A DNA stretch of 64,000 bases from Sphingomonas sp. AR_OL41 (GCF_029911635.1 NZ_JARYTI010000004.1:1-64000), one strand, 5' to 3'; numbered from the stretch's first letter, positions 43,782-51,921 are shown. Numbers and translations are program-made. Notes: generated by a model from the letters alone, not told the origin.

Positions 43782-44109
43782 TGAAACGGTATAGGTCGTT
43801 ACGGAGGCGAGGGACAACACACCCGGCGTCGCGCCAAGCGCATCCCTCTTGGCCGTTCAGCTTCGCCGGACAGTCAAGGTTCGCCTCTTCCGACATACCG
43901 CTGGCAAAAGACGCAGAACGATCGGCACCGTCCATATCGACCGGAAATCCGGACGCAGCATAGCCATCGACCGACGCGCTGACCAGTTAAAGGCATTTCG
44001 GGAAGGGGAGGTGAGGATTGGGGGGATAGCATCGAGACCAGGCACCGGAGGCACCTGGATGGGAAAAATTTCCGTTCGGCGATGGTCCGGTCCAACCAAG
44101 GATTGAAGA
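43782..44109. other. Gap between the large NTPase gene and the 201-residue gene
   Basis: This is the divergent promoter region of two genes. An 85-codon open frame (43849-44106, +) ends just before the next ATG, but it has no ATG near its start and no ribosome site; I do not call it a gene. I see no strong repeat or hairpin. Confidence 0.4.
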
Positions 44110-44715
44110 ATGCTACTCTCCCACATCGACGACACCGAACCCTACCGGTTCGTGATCGATCGCCGGACGACGCTCTGCATCGTGTTCGCCACGCAGGCGA
44201 TGCTCGAGCACAACGGCATGGTCGAACCATTGTGGCATCGCGAGGCGGCCGACGCCCGCTCACTCGACGCCCTTGTGCGATGGGTAGCGGTCCGCCGGAA
44301 CCGCTGGCTGGAATGGGGACAGATGGCAGAAGCGCTCGGCCAGCCCGCATTCTACCAGCACATGCGCGACAGAATGGAGATCGAACCGATCGCCGAACGG
44401 ACCGGCACGATGGTGCAGAAGCGCGACGACCCGGCCGAGATCCTGATCAGCGACATGCTGCACGGCCCGCAGGGCATGTTCACGGAACCCCTCTACCTTC
44501 ACAGGTTCCGGTCGGCTGCAGCACGCAAGGCGTTCTACGACTGGTTCTACTCGGGCGAAAACCACGAGGATATCGAGGCACTCGTCCAGGTCGCCTTCGC
44601 CCATGGGACGGAAGTCCTGGGAAGGATTCTCGATGAGATCGCCGCGTCGGCCAATTCGACGTCGCGCGTGCCGACTGGCCGCCGCCGCGGTAAGGCGACG
44701 CAAAAGGCTGCTTGA
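44110..44715 (+). CDS. Unknown soluble protein, 201 residues
   Basis: AAGGATTGAAG precedes the ATG. The protein is mainly helical and acidic, with a C-terminal basic tail (SRVPTGRRRGKATQKAA) that may contact nucleic acid. Conserved-looking stretches are RFVIDRRTTLCIVFATQAMLEHNGM and RKAFYDWFYSGENHEDIEALVQVA. I know no named family. It is transcribed away from the large NTPase gene and ends with a strong hairpin, so it is a single-gene unit; a functional link to the NTPase is possible only from position. Confidence 0.55.
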   Translation: MLLSHIDDTEPYRFVIDRRTTLCIVFATQAMLEHNGMVEPLWHREAADARSLDALVRWVAVRRNRWLEWGQMAEALGQPAFYQHMRDRMEIEPIAERTGTMVQKRDDPAEILISDMLHGPQGMFTEPLYLHRFRSAAARKAFYDWFYSGENHEDIEALVQVAFAHGTEVLGRILDEIAASANSTSRVPTGRRRGKATQKAA

Positions 44716-44722
44716 CCATAAT

Positions 44723-44752
44723 CGATCCTGCCGCCCTTCGGCGGCGGGATCG
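44723..44752 (+). terminator. Strong hairpin with a CTTC loop
   Basis: CGATCCTGCCGCC pairs with GGCGGCGGGATCG (one T-G wobble) around CTTC, starting 8 bp after the stop of the 201-residue gene. There is no T-run, but the stem is 13 bp and GC-rich. Confidence 0.6.
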
Positions 44753-44928
44753 ACCGCGCATAGAGAATGCGGTTGCTGTCGACACCTATGCGGTGCCTTT
44801 CAGGTTCCGGCCTGCGCTGCAGCTGGCTATCACTGGAAAACCTTCGAGCTTCAGGACGGAAGGCGAAGCACCAGATATCACCAACCACGGGTATCAGATC
44901 AGCGGCGGCAGAATGATTGGCTCGACCG

Positions 44929-45375
44929 TTAGAGGGCTCCTCCCTTCACGGAGAATTCGTATCCATCGCCGGGCACGCCGATCACCAGTTCCTCTCGGCT
45001 TGGCGAGTATGACACCGCGTTCTTGCTCATATGCCCGGGCAGGTTCGATTTGCGGTCGAACAACTCGCCGATGGTAAAGGTGCTAATTCCCATACTGCCG
45101 ATCCGGGAGCGGTAGTGCACCTCGAGACCGTCGCCGCCCTTCCACATCCATCGATACTCGGTCCAAACGCTGCCGCCTTCAGTCTTGCGTTGGATTTGCA
45201 TGTAATACTGGGCGCAACGGGTTGGCTTCGAAGCTGAACGGCTCTCATCGAAGATGCACGTCCTCTCGCCATCATAAATCCAGCCGACCTCGGCTTTTGG
45301 CGTTGGAGTGCGGGCACTCGCCGCGCCGTTGATTTCAAACGCGAGCAACATCCAGAGAAAGCGGTGAATGCGCAT
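44929..45375 (-). CDS. Secreted protein, unknown function
   Basis: 148 residues with a short signal peptide (FLWMLLAFEINGAASA, probably cleaved after ASA). The mature domain is beta-rich, with GWIYDGERTCIFDESR and CAQYYMQIQRKTEGGSVWTEYRWMWKG; its two cysteines probably pair. The C-terminus alternates strands (AVSYSPSREELVIGVPGDGYEFSVKG). Resembles small periplasmic proteins of unknown role found singly in sphingomonads. It converges with nothing and has its own short promoter region. Confidence 0.6.
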   Translation of the reverse strand: MRIHRFLWMLLAFEINGAASARTPTPKAEVGWIYDGERTCIFDESRSASKPTRCAQYYMQIQRKTEGGSVWTEYRWMWKGGDGLEVHYRSRIGSMGISTFTIGELFDRKSNLPGHMSKNAVSYSPSREELVIGVPGDGYEFSVKGGAL

Positions 45376-45585
45376 CGGGCGATGCTACAACTTCGTCGTG
45401 CGGGGTCAACGACCGCTGTCCCACACTTGTCCCGCTAGCCTCCGCGTTCCAACGTCTTTTCACCATTCCGGCCCCGCTGCTCCCAACCATAGATAGAACG
45501 GCGAAGCTCGGGTTGACGACGGAGAGCGGCACGACACATGAGGCCTGGTTGCGGTCGTTCGCGGACTTGATACACCTAACCCGTG

Positions 45586-46137
45586 ATGCGGGAGCCGAGC
45601 TTGTTCGATTGGTTAAAAAGAAAGGCCAGCACGCAATCCGATAACCCGGATCAAGTGGACGTGGCCCCGCAGGCGCTTAACAAGCGCTATGAGGTCTTCG
45701 CCGATTATTTTCAGTTCTACCTCTGGGACCAAGGCAAACAGCCCGATGCGCCAACTGACTACACGGAGGAAGACACGGGACGCAGGATCAAGGCGGCGCC
45801 ATTCGTTGTAGTGATCCAGCCGGCGCGCAACATGGTTGTTCCTGTGGAAGTCGGGGTGACCGACATCCCTCCAGTTCTCGCAACTGATGACTGGGATCAC
45901 GTCGCGGAGGCAAGCATTGACCTGCCATCCGGTCGATTGGAAATCCATGAATGCACGGGAGGCTCGATCGACGTTCTGCCCGTCTCTCCCGGAACCTACC
46001 GCGTGAGAGCCTACTTCGGCGGGTTGGATACCTTGAGCGATGACGGCCTAGAGGGTGACGATCAATACCGCATTCTTCTCTGGCCCGCTCCCTTCGCGCC
46101 CATAGCGATCCTGAAGCAATATGAGGATTCGCGTTAG
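45586..46137 (+). CDS. Orphan immunity-type protein, unknown specificity
   Basis: 183 residues from the ATG at 45586. A TTG at 45601 beginning LFDWLKRK has GGGAG at ideal spacing and may be the true start. After the basic N-terminus comes KRYEVFADYFQFYLWDQGKQP, then GSIDVLPVSPGTYRVRAYFGGL and DQYRILLWPAP. These form a beta-sandwich-like pattern that I associate with a widespread group of small proteins near toxin loci. No toxin gene is visible nearby, so the role is inferred. Confidence 0.6.
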   Translation: MREPSLFDWLKRKASTQSDNPDQVDVAPQALNKRYEVFADYFQFYLWDQGKQPDAPTDYTEEDTGRRIKAAPFVVVIQPARNMVVPVEVGVTDIPPVLATDDWDHVAEASIDLPSGRLEIHECTGGSIDVLPVSPGTYRVRAYFGGLDTLSDDGLEGDDQYRILLWPAPFAPIAILKQYEDSR

Positions 46138-46315
46138 TCGGCACTTTGCGATCGGAAGCGGCCGGTCGGGCAACCAGGCCTATGAGGCGGCGGCATGGCA
46201 AGCATTCCACACCGATGATGACGCCGATGCCACCAAGCATTCTAACATCAATATTGAAATAGCTGGTCAGCGCAATGACTGTCAATCAAAACGCCTTTAT
46301 CAAGGGATATTCGGG

Positions 46316-46666
46316 ATGAATTCGGAGGAATTTTCCAGTGCACTGATGACGCAGATAATTGACCAGAATATGAAATCCTACATGGACATGTTTAACAACA
46401 GCCGCGCTGAAAAATCTACTATCGCATATGGAATAAGAGCACTCACTCTGTTTCACAGTTTGAGACCGGAGCAACAGGAAGTTCTGTTTGAGATAATACG
46501 CCAAACCAGCGTTGACACCGTGTCGAGCATATTGGCCGTTCTTGATGGGGTTAGCCCGCTCGCCGGTGCATTCGAAGACTACACGCTGACCTATGACGGC
46601 GGAGGTAAATTGAACGGCGACTTGCAAAGCCTGTTCCTGGCTGAGGAGGAGGACAGTTCGAGATAA
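46316..46666 (+). CDS. Unknown small helical protein
   Basis: 116 residues, acidic, AT-richer than its neighbours. Helices run through ALMTQIIDQNMKSYMDMFNNSR and EQQEVLFEIIRQTSVDTVSSILAVLDG, ending in a beta-like TLTYDGGGKLNGDL. The ATG was chosen over an in-frame start at 46121 that would overlap the upstream gene and has a different composition. The ribosome site is weak (AAGGGATATTCGGG). No family recognised. Confidence 0.5.
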   Translation: MNSEEFSSALMTQIIDQNMKSYMDMFNNSRAEKSTIAYGIRALTLFHSLRPEQQEVLFEIIRQTSVDTVSSILAVLDGVSPLAGAFEDYTLTYDGGGKLNGDLQSLFLAEEEDSSR

Positions 46667-46846
46667 AAAGGAACTACCGATACCGTGCGCTGCGATCACG
46701 GCCGCGGCCCGGGCGAGGAGCGCTACGACTAACCTGTCGTGCGGCGAAGTTGGCGACGCCTACCACCACCTCACCCCATCGCCAGACCAGTGGCGGGGCT
46801 ATGATGGCGAAGTCCCCCACGAAATGTTGCCGAAGGGCGAAATCCG

Positions 46847-47449
46847 CTAATCCAGATAAAGGTCGTCGTCTGCAACTTCGCTGGCTGCGCGCCTACCCGA
46901 AGGGCGCCAAAGCTGCATTCCAATCCCGCATGCTAGAAAAGCCACAAATATGATCACGGCGTTGCGTAACCCAGGATCGGCGATTGAACACCGATACGTG
47001 GTCGCAGCGTCAGATCGACATGGCAGAGCCCATTTGCCCGTCTCGAAAAACGCTACGGCGTGGCTGCCCGCGAAGATATCAATCGTAAAAAGAACTACAC
47101 CGCTGACGACGAGGACAGCTATAATCCCGCTATACAAAAGGCCCGCGAGGTCGAGCTTGGGCCAACCCTTTGGTCCGAACTTAGCAAACGCGACCAACGC
47201 CGCGATACCCCCATATAAAAGCCACATTGGCATCGTGAACGTCCAGAACGCCTGATCAGGCGTAACATAACCTACGACCTCTGCGCCTTTCACAAAGACA
47301 GAATGCTGGGGGTCAGGTGCTCGCGTGCCGATGGACGCATACCACTCGTATCGCATTCCGAGCACGAAACTAACATTCACCGCCGTGAGGGCTGACAGTT
47401 GAAGCAACCTCCAAGCCGATGACTGCAAGTTGGACTGAGGGACGGCCAT
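46847..47449 (-). CDS. Four-helix membrane protein, unknown function
   Basis: 200 residues with hydrophobic segments near 15-32, 68-87, 102-125 and 164-181. Two cysteines lie in the loop before the last helix (LPCRSDAATTYRCSIADPG), probably periplasmic and paired. The C-terminus is a short charged cytosolic tail (RRAASEVADDDLYLD). No family recognised. Just upstream (46680-46850) is a patch of short open frames, including one ending PKGEIR, that may be remnants of older genes. Confidence 0.55.
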   Translation of the reverse strand: MAVPQSNLQSSAWRLLQLSALTAVNVSFVLGMRYEWYASIGTRAPDPQHSVFVKGAEVVGYVTPDQAFWTFTMPMWLLYGGIAALVAFAKFGPKGWPKLDLAGLLYSGIIAVLVVSGVVLFTIDIFAGSHAVAFFETGKWALPCRSDAATTYRCSIADPGLRNAVIIFVAFLACGIGMQLWRPSGRRAASEVADDDLYLD

Positions 47450-47773
47450 GCTTCGACTATATCGCTCACGCAGGTAGAATCAAAGCAGGACGCAATGTCG
47501 GACGCCCGAGGTCTTGGGGCATCGATCGGTCGTGGCTCGTCCACGAGCGGGACATGGGCCGCAGACCGGTTCACGATCGAATGGCGGGCTGTGGCAGCCA
47601 TTCTGTGTGCGCAGCATCGACCAGGCAACGGCGCTTGGCGTCGCCCTGTAAGCCGTCCGGCTCCGCGGCCATCGTGACCGCACGGTGAAGCGGCATGACG
47701 TCGAGGCGATGCCGACAATCGTATAATAGACGTCGCGAAAATCGTCGCACCGCCGGACGCAGGGAGAGGTCAG
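47450..47773. other. Non-coding stretch
   Basis: Open frames here are short, lack ribosome sites and do not look like proteins. I see no clear repeat or RNA structure. Confidence 0.4.
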
Positions 47774-48079
47774 CTAGCGGTAGCCATCCTGCATCGAAAC
47801 CTGTGCCGACAGGTCGTCGAGGGAGATCGTGGCCGCGACGGTCCGCTCCCCATCGGCACCGAGGACATAGGCCGGGAGCGGGACGTTGGCATGCTCGCCG
47901 AACGTGGCAAGCGCCAAGCCGGGCTGGAACAGCGCGTCGTCGCGGACCCACGCGTCGTGGCCGTTGCCGAGCCGCACGCAGTCCCAGTCCCAGTCCCAGC
48001 CGAATACGGCGGTGTCATCGAAGTCATCCGGCATGTCGACTTCCGTAATGCCGAACCTGTCCACCCTGAACGCCTTCAT
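47774..48079 (-). CDS. Small acidic protein, unknown function
   Basis: 101 residues, with GGGAGGA before the ATG. The centre has a run WDWDWD encoded by three copies of a CCCAGT hexamer (47980-47999 region), a short tandem repeat that could vary in length. The rest is a compact beta-type domain (TEVDMPDDFDDTAVFG, DAWVRDDALFQPGLALATFGEHANVPLPAYVLG). Unknown family. It diverges from the first TnsB-like gene with 141 bp between them. Confidence 0.6.
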   Translation of the reverse strand: MKAFRVDRFGITEVDMPDDFDDTAVFGWDWDWDCVRLGNGHDAWVRDDALFQPGLALATFGEHANVPLPAYVLGADGERTVAATISLDDLSAQVSMQDGYR

Positions 48080-48220
48080 GCGGTCCTCCCTTTCGGCCTG
48101 TGATGGCGCGATCGGGTTGAGATCCGGTTGACGCTGGCGAAGGTTTCGAGCCTCGGCCGCGGCTGACACTTAACGCCAGCCTCCGACGCCGTCGGAACCA
48201 CCAAAGATAGGAGAACGATA

Positions 48221-49162
48221 ATGACCGACCCCGCCACCGCGGGCGCCGAAGGTGCGCCCGCGCCCATCGACCTGACCGGCGTCGACCCGATCCACTGGGC
48301 CGAGGCCCGCCGGCGCGTCGCGATCCTGCGCGATTGGTGTGCGGTAAAGCGGCACAGCCGCGCGCAATGCGTGGCGGCAGCCGTGCGCATGGGCGTCAGC
48401 GTGAAGCACTTCGAGCGGCTGGTCGTCACATGGAAGCGGTTCGGCGAGGCGCGTCGCATCAGTGGCTCCGGATCGCGTCGCGGCGAGACGCGGGCCAGCC
48501 ATGCGATGCCGGCGGCGACCAGAACAGCCATCGACGAAGCGATATCGGCACTAGGACCCGCCGCGCGATTTACCGACATCCTCGCCGAAGTCGAGCGGCG
48601 CTGCCGCGACGCGGACACCCCGCCTCCCTCATACGGCATGATCCACTATGTCCTGATGCGCACGCGCTCAGTGCAGGCACCGGGCGGCGAGAGTCAACCG
48701 TGCGAAATCCGCATCGCGCGCGTAGCATGCGTCCTTCCCGTCGCCCTCGACGGGCGGGTCGAGTTTACACCCGAACTCGTGCTCGCGGTCGGCGCGCCGG
48801 ACGGGATCATCCTGGGCCACCGGACGGCTTTCGACGGCGACGTCGTGGTCGCGGCGGCCGAGGTGATCCGCGACATTGTCGATATGGGCGGGAATACGCC
48901 TGTTTTCGTGGCGGCAAATCTCGTCGGGGCACTGCATGCCGCCACAGCGACGGATGCGGGCACGCAGATCAACGCTGCCACCACGTCGGAACTGCTGATC
49001 ACACTGCTTGGCAGCCACATCGACAGCATCCCGATCCGGCACCGCCGCGGCGCCAGAGTCCGCGCCTGGCCCGCCGAACCGCTTTGCGAGGTCGATTGGA
49101 AGATGGCCATCGAGCAGGCGGTCGCCGCACATAACGGCACGCGGCAACCCTTCAGGCGCTGA
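48221..49162 (+). CDS. Catalytically degenerate TnsB-like protein A
   Basis: 313 residues. The layout copies TnsB/Mu-type transposases: a helix-turn-helix (RHSRAQCVAAAVRMGVSVKHFERLVVTWKRFG near 43-74), a basic linker, a second HTH-like unit (FTDILAEVERRCRDADTPPPSYGMIHYVLMR), then an RNase-H-like start RIARVACVLPVALDGRVEFTPELVLAVGAPDGIILGHRT. The positions of the catalytic Asp, Asp and Glu are not preserved (for example VFVAANLVG where an LDN motif is expected), and the C-terminal beta-barrel is missing. AGGAG precedes the ATG. It converges with the next gene and their ends overlap by 11 bp. A DNA-binding, non-cutting role is inferred. Confidence 0.6.
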   Translation: MTDPATAGAEGAPAPIDLTGVDPIHWAEARRRVAILRDWCAVKRHSRAQCVAAAVRMGVSVKHFERLVVTWKRFGEARRISGSGSRRGETRASHAMPAATRTAIDEAISALGPAARFTDILAEVERRCRDADTPPPSYGMIHYVLMRTRSVQAPGGESQPCEIRIARVACVLPVALDGRVEFTPELVLAVGAPDGIILGHRTAFDGDVVVAAAEVIRDIVDMGGNTPVFVAANLVGALHAATATDAGTQINAATTSELLITLLGSHIDSIPIRHRRGARVRAWPAEPLCEVDWKMAIEQAVAAHNGTRQPFRR

Positions 49163-50393
49163 GCAGACGCAGAAATTCTAGGAGCGCCTTTGGCGCCCCT
49201 TCTGCGCCGACACCGCTCCGCCTCAGGGGCATGGTCCCGTTATATAGCTCGACCTCAGCGGCGACACGCTCAGCGGCCTCGCGATCGTCGTAGACCTCCT
49301 CACCGTCCGCCAGCGGCGGCACCTCCCTCACCCATGTAGGGCGGAGCATGACGCGCCCTACCCGCTCGCCCACATACCTGCGGATCTGCGACCCGAACCG
49401 GCGTTCGTTCGTGACCGGCGCGAACTCGAAGTGCCCGGCAAGCGCCTTGTGCCGCGCGAACAGCGCGTCGCATGCCGCGCGGTCGTTGCCGACCACGAGG
49501 TCGGCGCGTCGGGTGGCGGGCGCCCATGGCAGTCTGGTCCCTGCGCTGCGCGCGATCCAGTCCGCTGTGGAGGCGGCGGCGAGCGCGTAACCCTCCACGC
49601 TGGCGTCCACCGATCCCAGGCCATGGCCCATGATGCGCAAAGTCCCACGATCGATCACGACGAAAAGGGCATAGGGGATGCCGTCGGGCCGACGCATCGA
49701 AACGGGACAGCAGTCCAGCACGATCGATTCACCCAGCAGCTTCGTATCCGCGACGCGGTTCTGCTCGCGCACGATGACAGCCCGCACTATGTTCGGCGAC
49801 GGGATGGCGAGCGTCTTACCCTCCCCGTCCTGCTCCGGCAGCTCCTCCCGCACCATGGCCTCCAGCTTGCGGCGTATCCACTCGACCGTGCGGTCCTCAT
49901 CGCTCGACGCGACCGCCTTCACCACGTGCTTCTGGAGGAGCGCGTTGACCACGGGATGGATGCGCGTGGAACGGTCGGGCGACGCGGCCGCATAGGCTCC
50001 GACGGCAAGCAGGCCCGGCCGTTTTCTCCAGGCCGACGCCATCTGATAGAAACGCTTGGTCGTCACGTCGGCGATCACGGCGGCCTCGTCGGCGGACAGC
50101 CCCCCACGTTCCCCCCACCATCTGTTCATCAAGGCGACACGGTCCGCCGCCTTCACGCGCAGGCTCGGCGACAACGTGGCCCACCCCCGCGCCTCATCGT
50201 CGTAGGGTTCGCGTCCGAGCAGCGTCGGGAGGTCAGACACCACAGTCGAATCGGTGGCAGGTCCGTCATCCGATTCGCCCCTCGACCTCGATCTTCCACT
50301 CCGATTCGCCGCGCTGGTGAAGCCCGTTTCGCTCCCGACAACGCCTGCCCCAGGCTGTTTTCGTGCTGAATCGTCACTAGCGTTTTTGGCCAT
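49152..50393 (-). CDS. Catalytically degenerate TnsB-like protein B
   Basis: 413 residues. After a low-complexity N-terminus comes an HTH (GLSADEAAVIADVTTKRFYQMASAWRKRPG), a PSPNIVRAVIVREQNRVADTKLLGES linker as in TnsB, then an RNase-H-like fold: IVLDCCPV and ALFVVIDRGTLRIMGHG (first strands), LVVGNDRA at the second-Asp position, and SQIRRYVGERVGRVM where TnsB has its catalytic Glu. The first two Asp residues may persist, but the Glu position looks like Arg. A C-terminal part resembles the TnsB barrel (EVYDDREAAERVAAEVELYNG). It diverges from tnsA across an inverted repeat. The GTG at 50423 is an alternative start. Confidence 0.6.
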   Translation of the reverse strand: MAKNASDDSARKQPGAGVVGSETGFTSAANRSGRSRSRGESDDGPATDSTVVSDLPTLLGREPYDDEARGWATLSPSLRVKAADRVALMNRWWGERGGLSADEAAVIADVTTKRFYQMASAWRKRPGLLAVGAYAAASPDRSTRIHPVVNALLQKHVVKAVASSDEDRTVEWIRRKLEAMVREELPEQDGEGKTLAIPSPNIVRAVIVREQNRVADTKLLGESIVLDCCPVSMRRPDGIPYALFVVIDRGTLRIMGHGLGSVDASVEGYALAAASTADWIARSAGTRLPWAPATRRADLVVGNDRAACDALFARHKALAGHFEFAPVTNERRFGSQIRRYVGERVGRVMLRPTWVREVPPLADGEEVYDDREAAERVAAEVELYNGTMPLRRSGVGAEGAPKALLEFLRLLSA

Positions 50394-50424
50394 AATCCAC
50401 GGCCTAGCATGGTGAACGGTCACT

Positions 50425-50497
50425 CATCAACGCGAAATGCGGAAAAACTTGTTGCATTGCTCCGCTGGTGCACTATGTTCCGCATCTCTCGTTGATG
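50425..50497. promoter_or_regulatory. Long inverted repeat in the divergent tns promoter region
   Basis: Arms at 50425-50444 (CATCAACGCGAAATGCGGAA) and 50478-50497 match at 18 of 20 positions as inverted copies, separated by 33 bp. Between them lies a plausible promoter for tnsA (TTGCAT near 50452, TATGTT near 50474). In Tn7, TnsB binds repeats of about this size at the end next to tnsA and represses the operon, so this may be an operator and part of a transposon end. No third copy was found. Confidence 0.6.
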
Positions 50498-50507
50498 GAG
50501 AAATGCA

Positions 50508-50663
50508 ATGGAATATGCAGAACTGAATTGCGTGGTAGCGGAAGCCGTGAAGAAGGCAATGGCCGCGCACGACCGGCGGACGGCCAACCGCCAGCCGCCG
50601 ATGCGGTGGCGCCGCAGGGCCACCCGCACACCATGGACGAATCGTCCGGGAATGATGCGTTGA
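50508..50663 (+). CDS. 51-residue leader ORF overlapping the start of tnsA
   Basis: It starts 11 bp after the inverted repeat with GGAG upstream, so it holds the best ribosome site of the operon. The peptide is MEYAELNCVVAEAVKKAM followed by a basic, Arg-rich tail. Its stop lies 28 bp inside tnsA, which has a poor ribosome site of its own, suggesting translational coupling. Either a small functional protein or a coupling leader; no homologue recognised. Confidence 0.45.
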   Translation: MEYAELNCVVAEAVKKAMAAHDRRTANRQPPMRWRRRATRTPWTNRPGMMR

Positions 50664-51535
50664 GGCGCTCTCCGCCCATGCAGGTCGGGCCGACCGCCAG
50701 TGACGTGGCGGACGAAGCCACCAATCTTCTGCGCATCCCGATGTCGCAGCAGGTGGTGCGCGGTGTCGCCCTGCATCGCCAGCTGCGCGATCCCACCATC
50801 CAGCCATCCCGAACCCGAGTCATTCAGCGCGACGATCCCGACATGCCCGTCGTCGGCGAGGAACTGACGAGCATGGGCGAGATGATCGTCTGCCGGGATG
50901 GCGGGTCGCTGCGCACCTTCAACGGCCGCCAGGCGCACGAGAACGGCTGGTGGCCCAGCTTCAAGCGCCGCCGGCTCCAGCACTGGCAGGGCTCCGCCCA
51001 GCGCTACGCGATGATGGCGGCGGAGTGCGACTTCAACGTGAACTGGGCACAGACCGAGGCGCGCCGCTTCCACTTCATCATCGGGAGCACGTGGTATGAA
51101 TACACCTGCGACCTCGAGATCGACATGGTCGACGCGCCAACCGAGATCGTGGAGATCAAGCGCGACGACCGGGCGCTCGAGGACCCCGACTACCGCCTGA
51201 AGCTCGCCGGCGTAGACGAGATCTGCCGCCGCATCGGCATGCGCTTCCGCATCGTCATGGCCGACGAGATCTTCACCGGCCGCCAGCACCGCGACAACGT
51301 GGAGTTGTTCGCATCTCGGCGCTTCGCCGCGGTAGGCCGCGACCATCTCCACCGCCTGGAGACCCACGCCATCGTCCGTGGGCGGATGTCGACCTACGGC
51401 GAGATGGCGGTGGTGCTCGACCCGCGTTGTCCCGCCCGGGGCAAGGCTCTGCTGCAGGCCCTGACCGTCCGTCGCCGGGTCGAGATCGACCTTACGAAGT
51501 TCCTCACCGACCGCACCCCCGTCACCATCCACTGA
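50633..51535 (+). CDS. tnsA: TnsA-like transposase endonuclease subunit
   Basis: 300 residues. The restriction-type catalytic core shows the strand YTCDLEIDMVD (D160 and D164) followed by TEIVEIKRDD (E174, K176), the D...ExK pattern of TnsA. The usual flanking features are there: GMRFRIVMADEIF in the N-domain's last strand and a C-terminal winged helix (EMAVVLDPRCPARGKALLQALTVRRRVEIDL). TnsA cuts the 5' ends at the transposon tips so that movement is cut-and-paste. The ATG at 50633 was chosen because the frame upstream overlaps the leader ORF; an ATG at 50495 is possible. Next gene starts 16 bp on. Confidence 0.88.
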   Translation: MDESSGNDALRRSPPMQVGPTASDVADEATNLLRIPMSQQVVRGVALHRQLRDPTIQPSRTRVIQRDDPDMPVVGEELTSMGEMIVCRDGGSLRTFNGRQAHENGWWPSFKRRRLQHWQGSAQRYAMMAAECDFNVNWAQTEARRFHFIIGSTWYEYTCDLEIDMVDAPTEIVEIKRDDRALEDPDYRLKLAGVDEICRRIGMRFRIVMADEIFTGRQHRDNVELFASRRFAAVGRDHLHRLETHAIVRGRMSTYGEMAVVLDPRCPARGKALLQALTVRRRVEIDLTKFLTDRTPVTIH

Positions 51536-51551
51536 GCAAAGGAGAATACCT

Positions 51552-51764
51552 GTGAAGACGAACTACCTGAAGCACCGCAGCGCCCGTGGCGCCTTCGAAC
51601 GTCCCGGCGGCAAGACCGCCCGCCCGCCCAGCGTGAAGGCGGCGCCGGGGTTCGTCGCCGACGCCGGGCCCATGGACTTCGTCCTCGCCGACGGCCGCCG
51701 CCCGCGCGTCACGCTGCTCATGGACACGGCGTCCCGCGCGGTCGTCGGCTGGCAGATGAGCTGA
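51552..51764 (+). CDS. 70-residue RNase-H-like fragment between tnsA and tnsB
   Basis: It starts at a GTG with AGGAG 7 bp upstream, so it is probably translated. After a basic Arg/Lys-rich N-terminus comes GPMDFVLADGRRPRVTLLMDTASRAVVGW, which follows the first two strands of a DDE transposase (compare D...GKPWLTVAIDVHSRAILAW in tnsB at residue 284 onwards). It stops there, so only one or two of the three catalytic acids can be present. It may be a decayed second transposase or a small regulator. A 157-bp gap separates it from tnsB. Confidence 0.55.
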   Translation: MKTNYLKHRSARGAFERPGGKTARPPSVKAAPGFVADAGPMDFVLADGRRPRVTLLMDTASRAVVGWQMS

Positions 51765-51782
51765 CGGCGGCACGCCGCCCAC

Positions 51783-51912
51783 CCATGCGGAGGGCGGCCA
51801 CGATCCTGAAATAGCAACGCACGTCCGCGTTGCCATCCGGGTCGCTGGCCCGGCCTCGACCGAGACCGTGCCCGCGGTCGGCGGAACGCCGACGCACGCT
51901 CTCTCCGCATGG
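51783..51912. repeat. 10-bp inverted repeat flanking the segment before tnsB
   Basis: CCATGCGGAG (51783-51792) and CTCCGCATGG (51903-51912) are perfect inverted copies bounding the 130 bp ahead of the tnsB start. The core ATGCGGA is shared with both arms of the inverted repeat at 50425-50497. The second copy includes the GGAG ribosome site of tnsB, so protein binding there would affect translation or transcription of tnsB. Confidence 0.4.
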
Positions 51913-51921
51913 AGAAGCCAA

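Noticed and set aside
43849..44106. 85-codon open frame ending just before the 201-residue gene
   Set aside because: No ATG near the start, no ribosome site, Arg-rich composition typical of random high-GC frames.
46680..46850. Small genes between 46667 and 46846
   Set aside because: Open frames ending GEERYD and PKGEIR look like remnants; no start or ribosome site supports a gene.
49174..49200. Terminator at the convergent ends of the TnsB-like pair
   Set aside because: A GCGCC-TTT-GGCGC stem exists but is only 5 bp and lies inside the coding sequence of the opposite gene.
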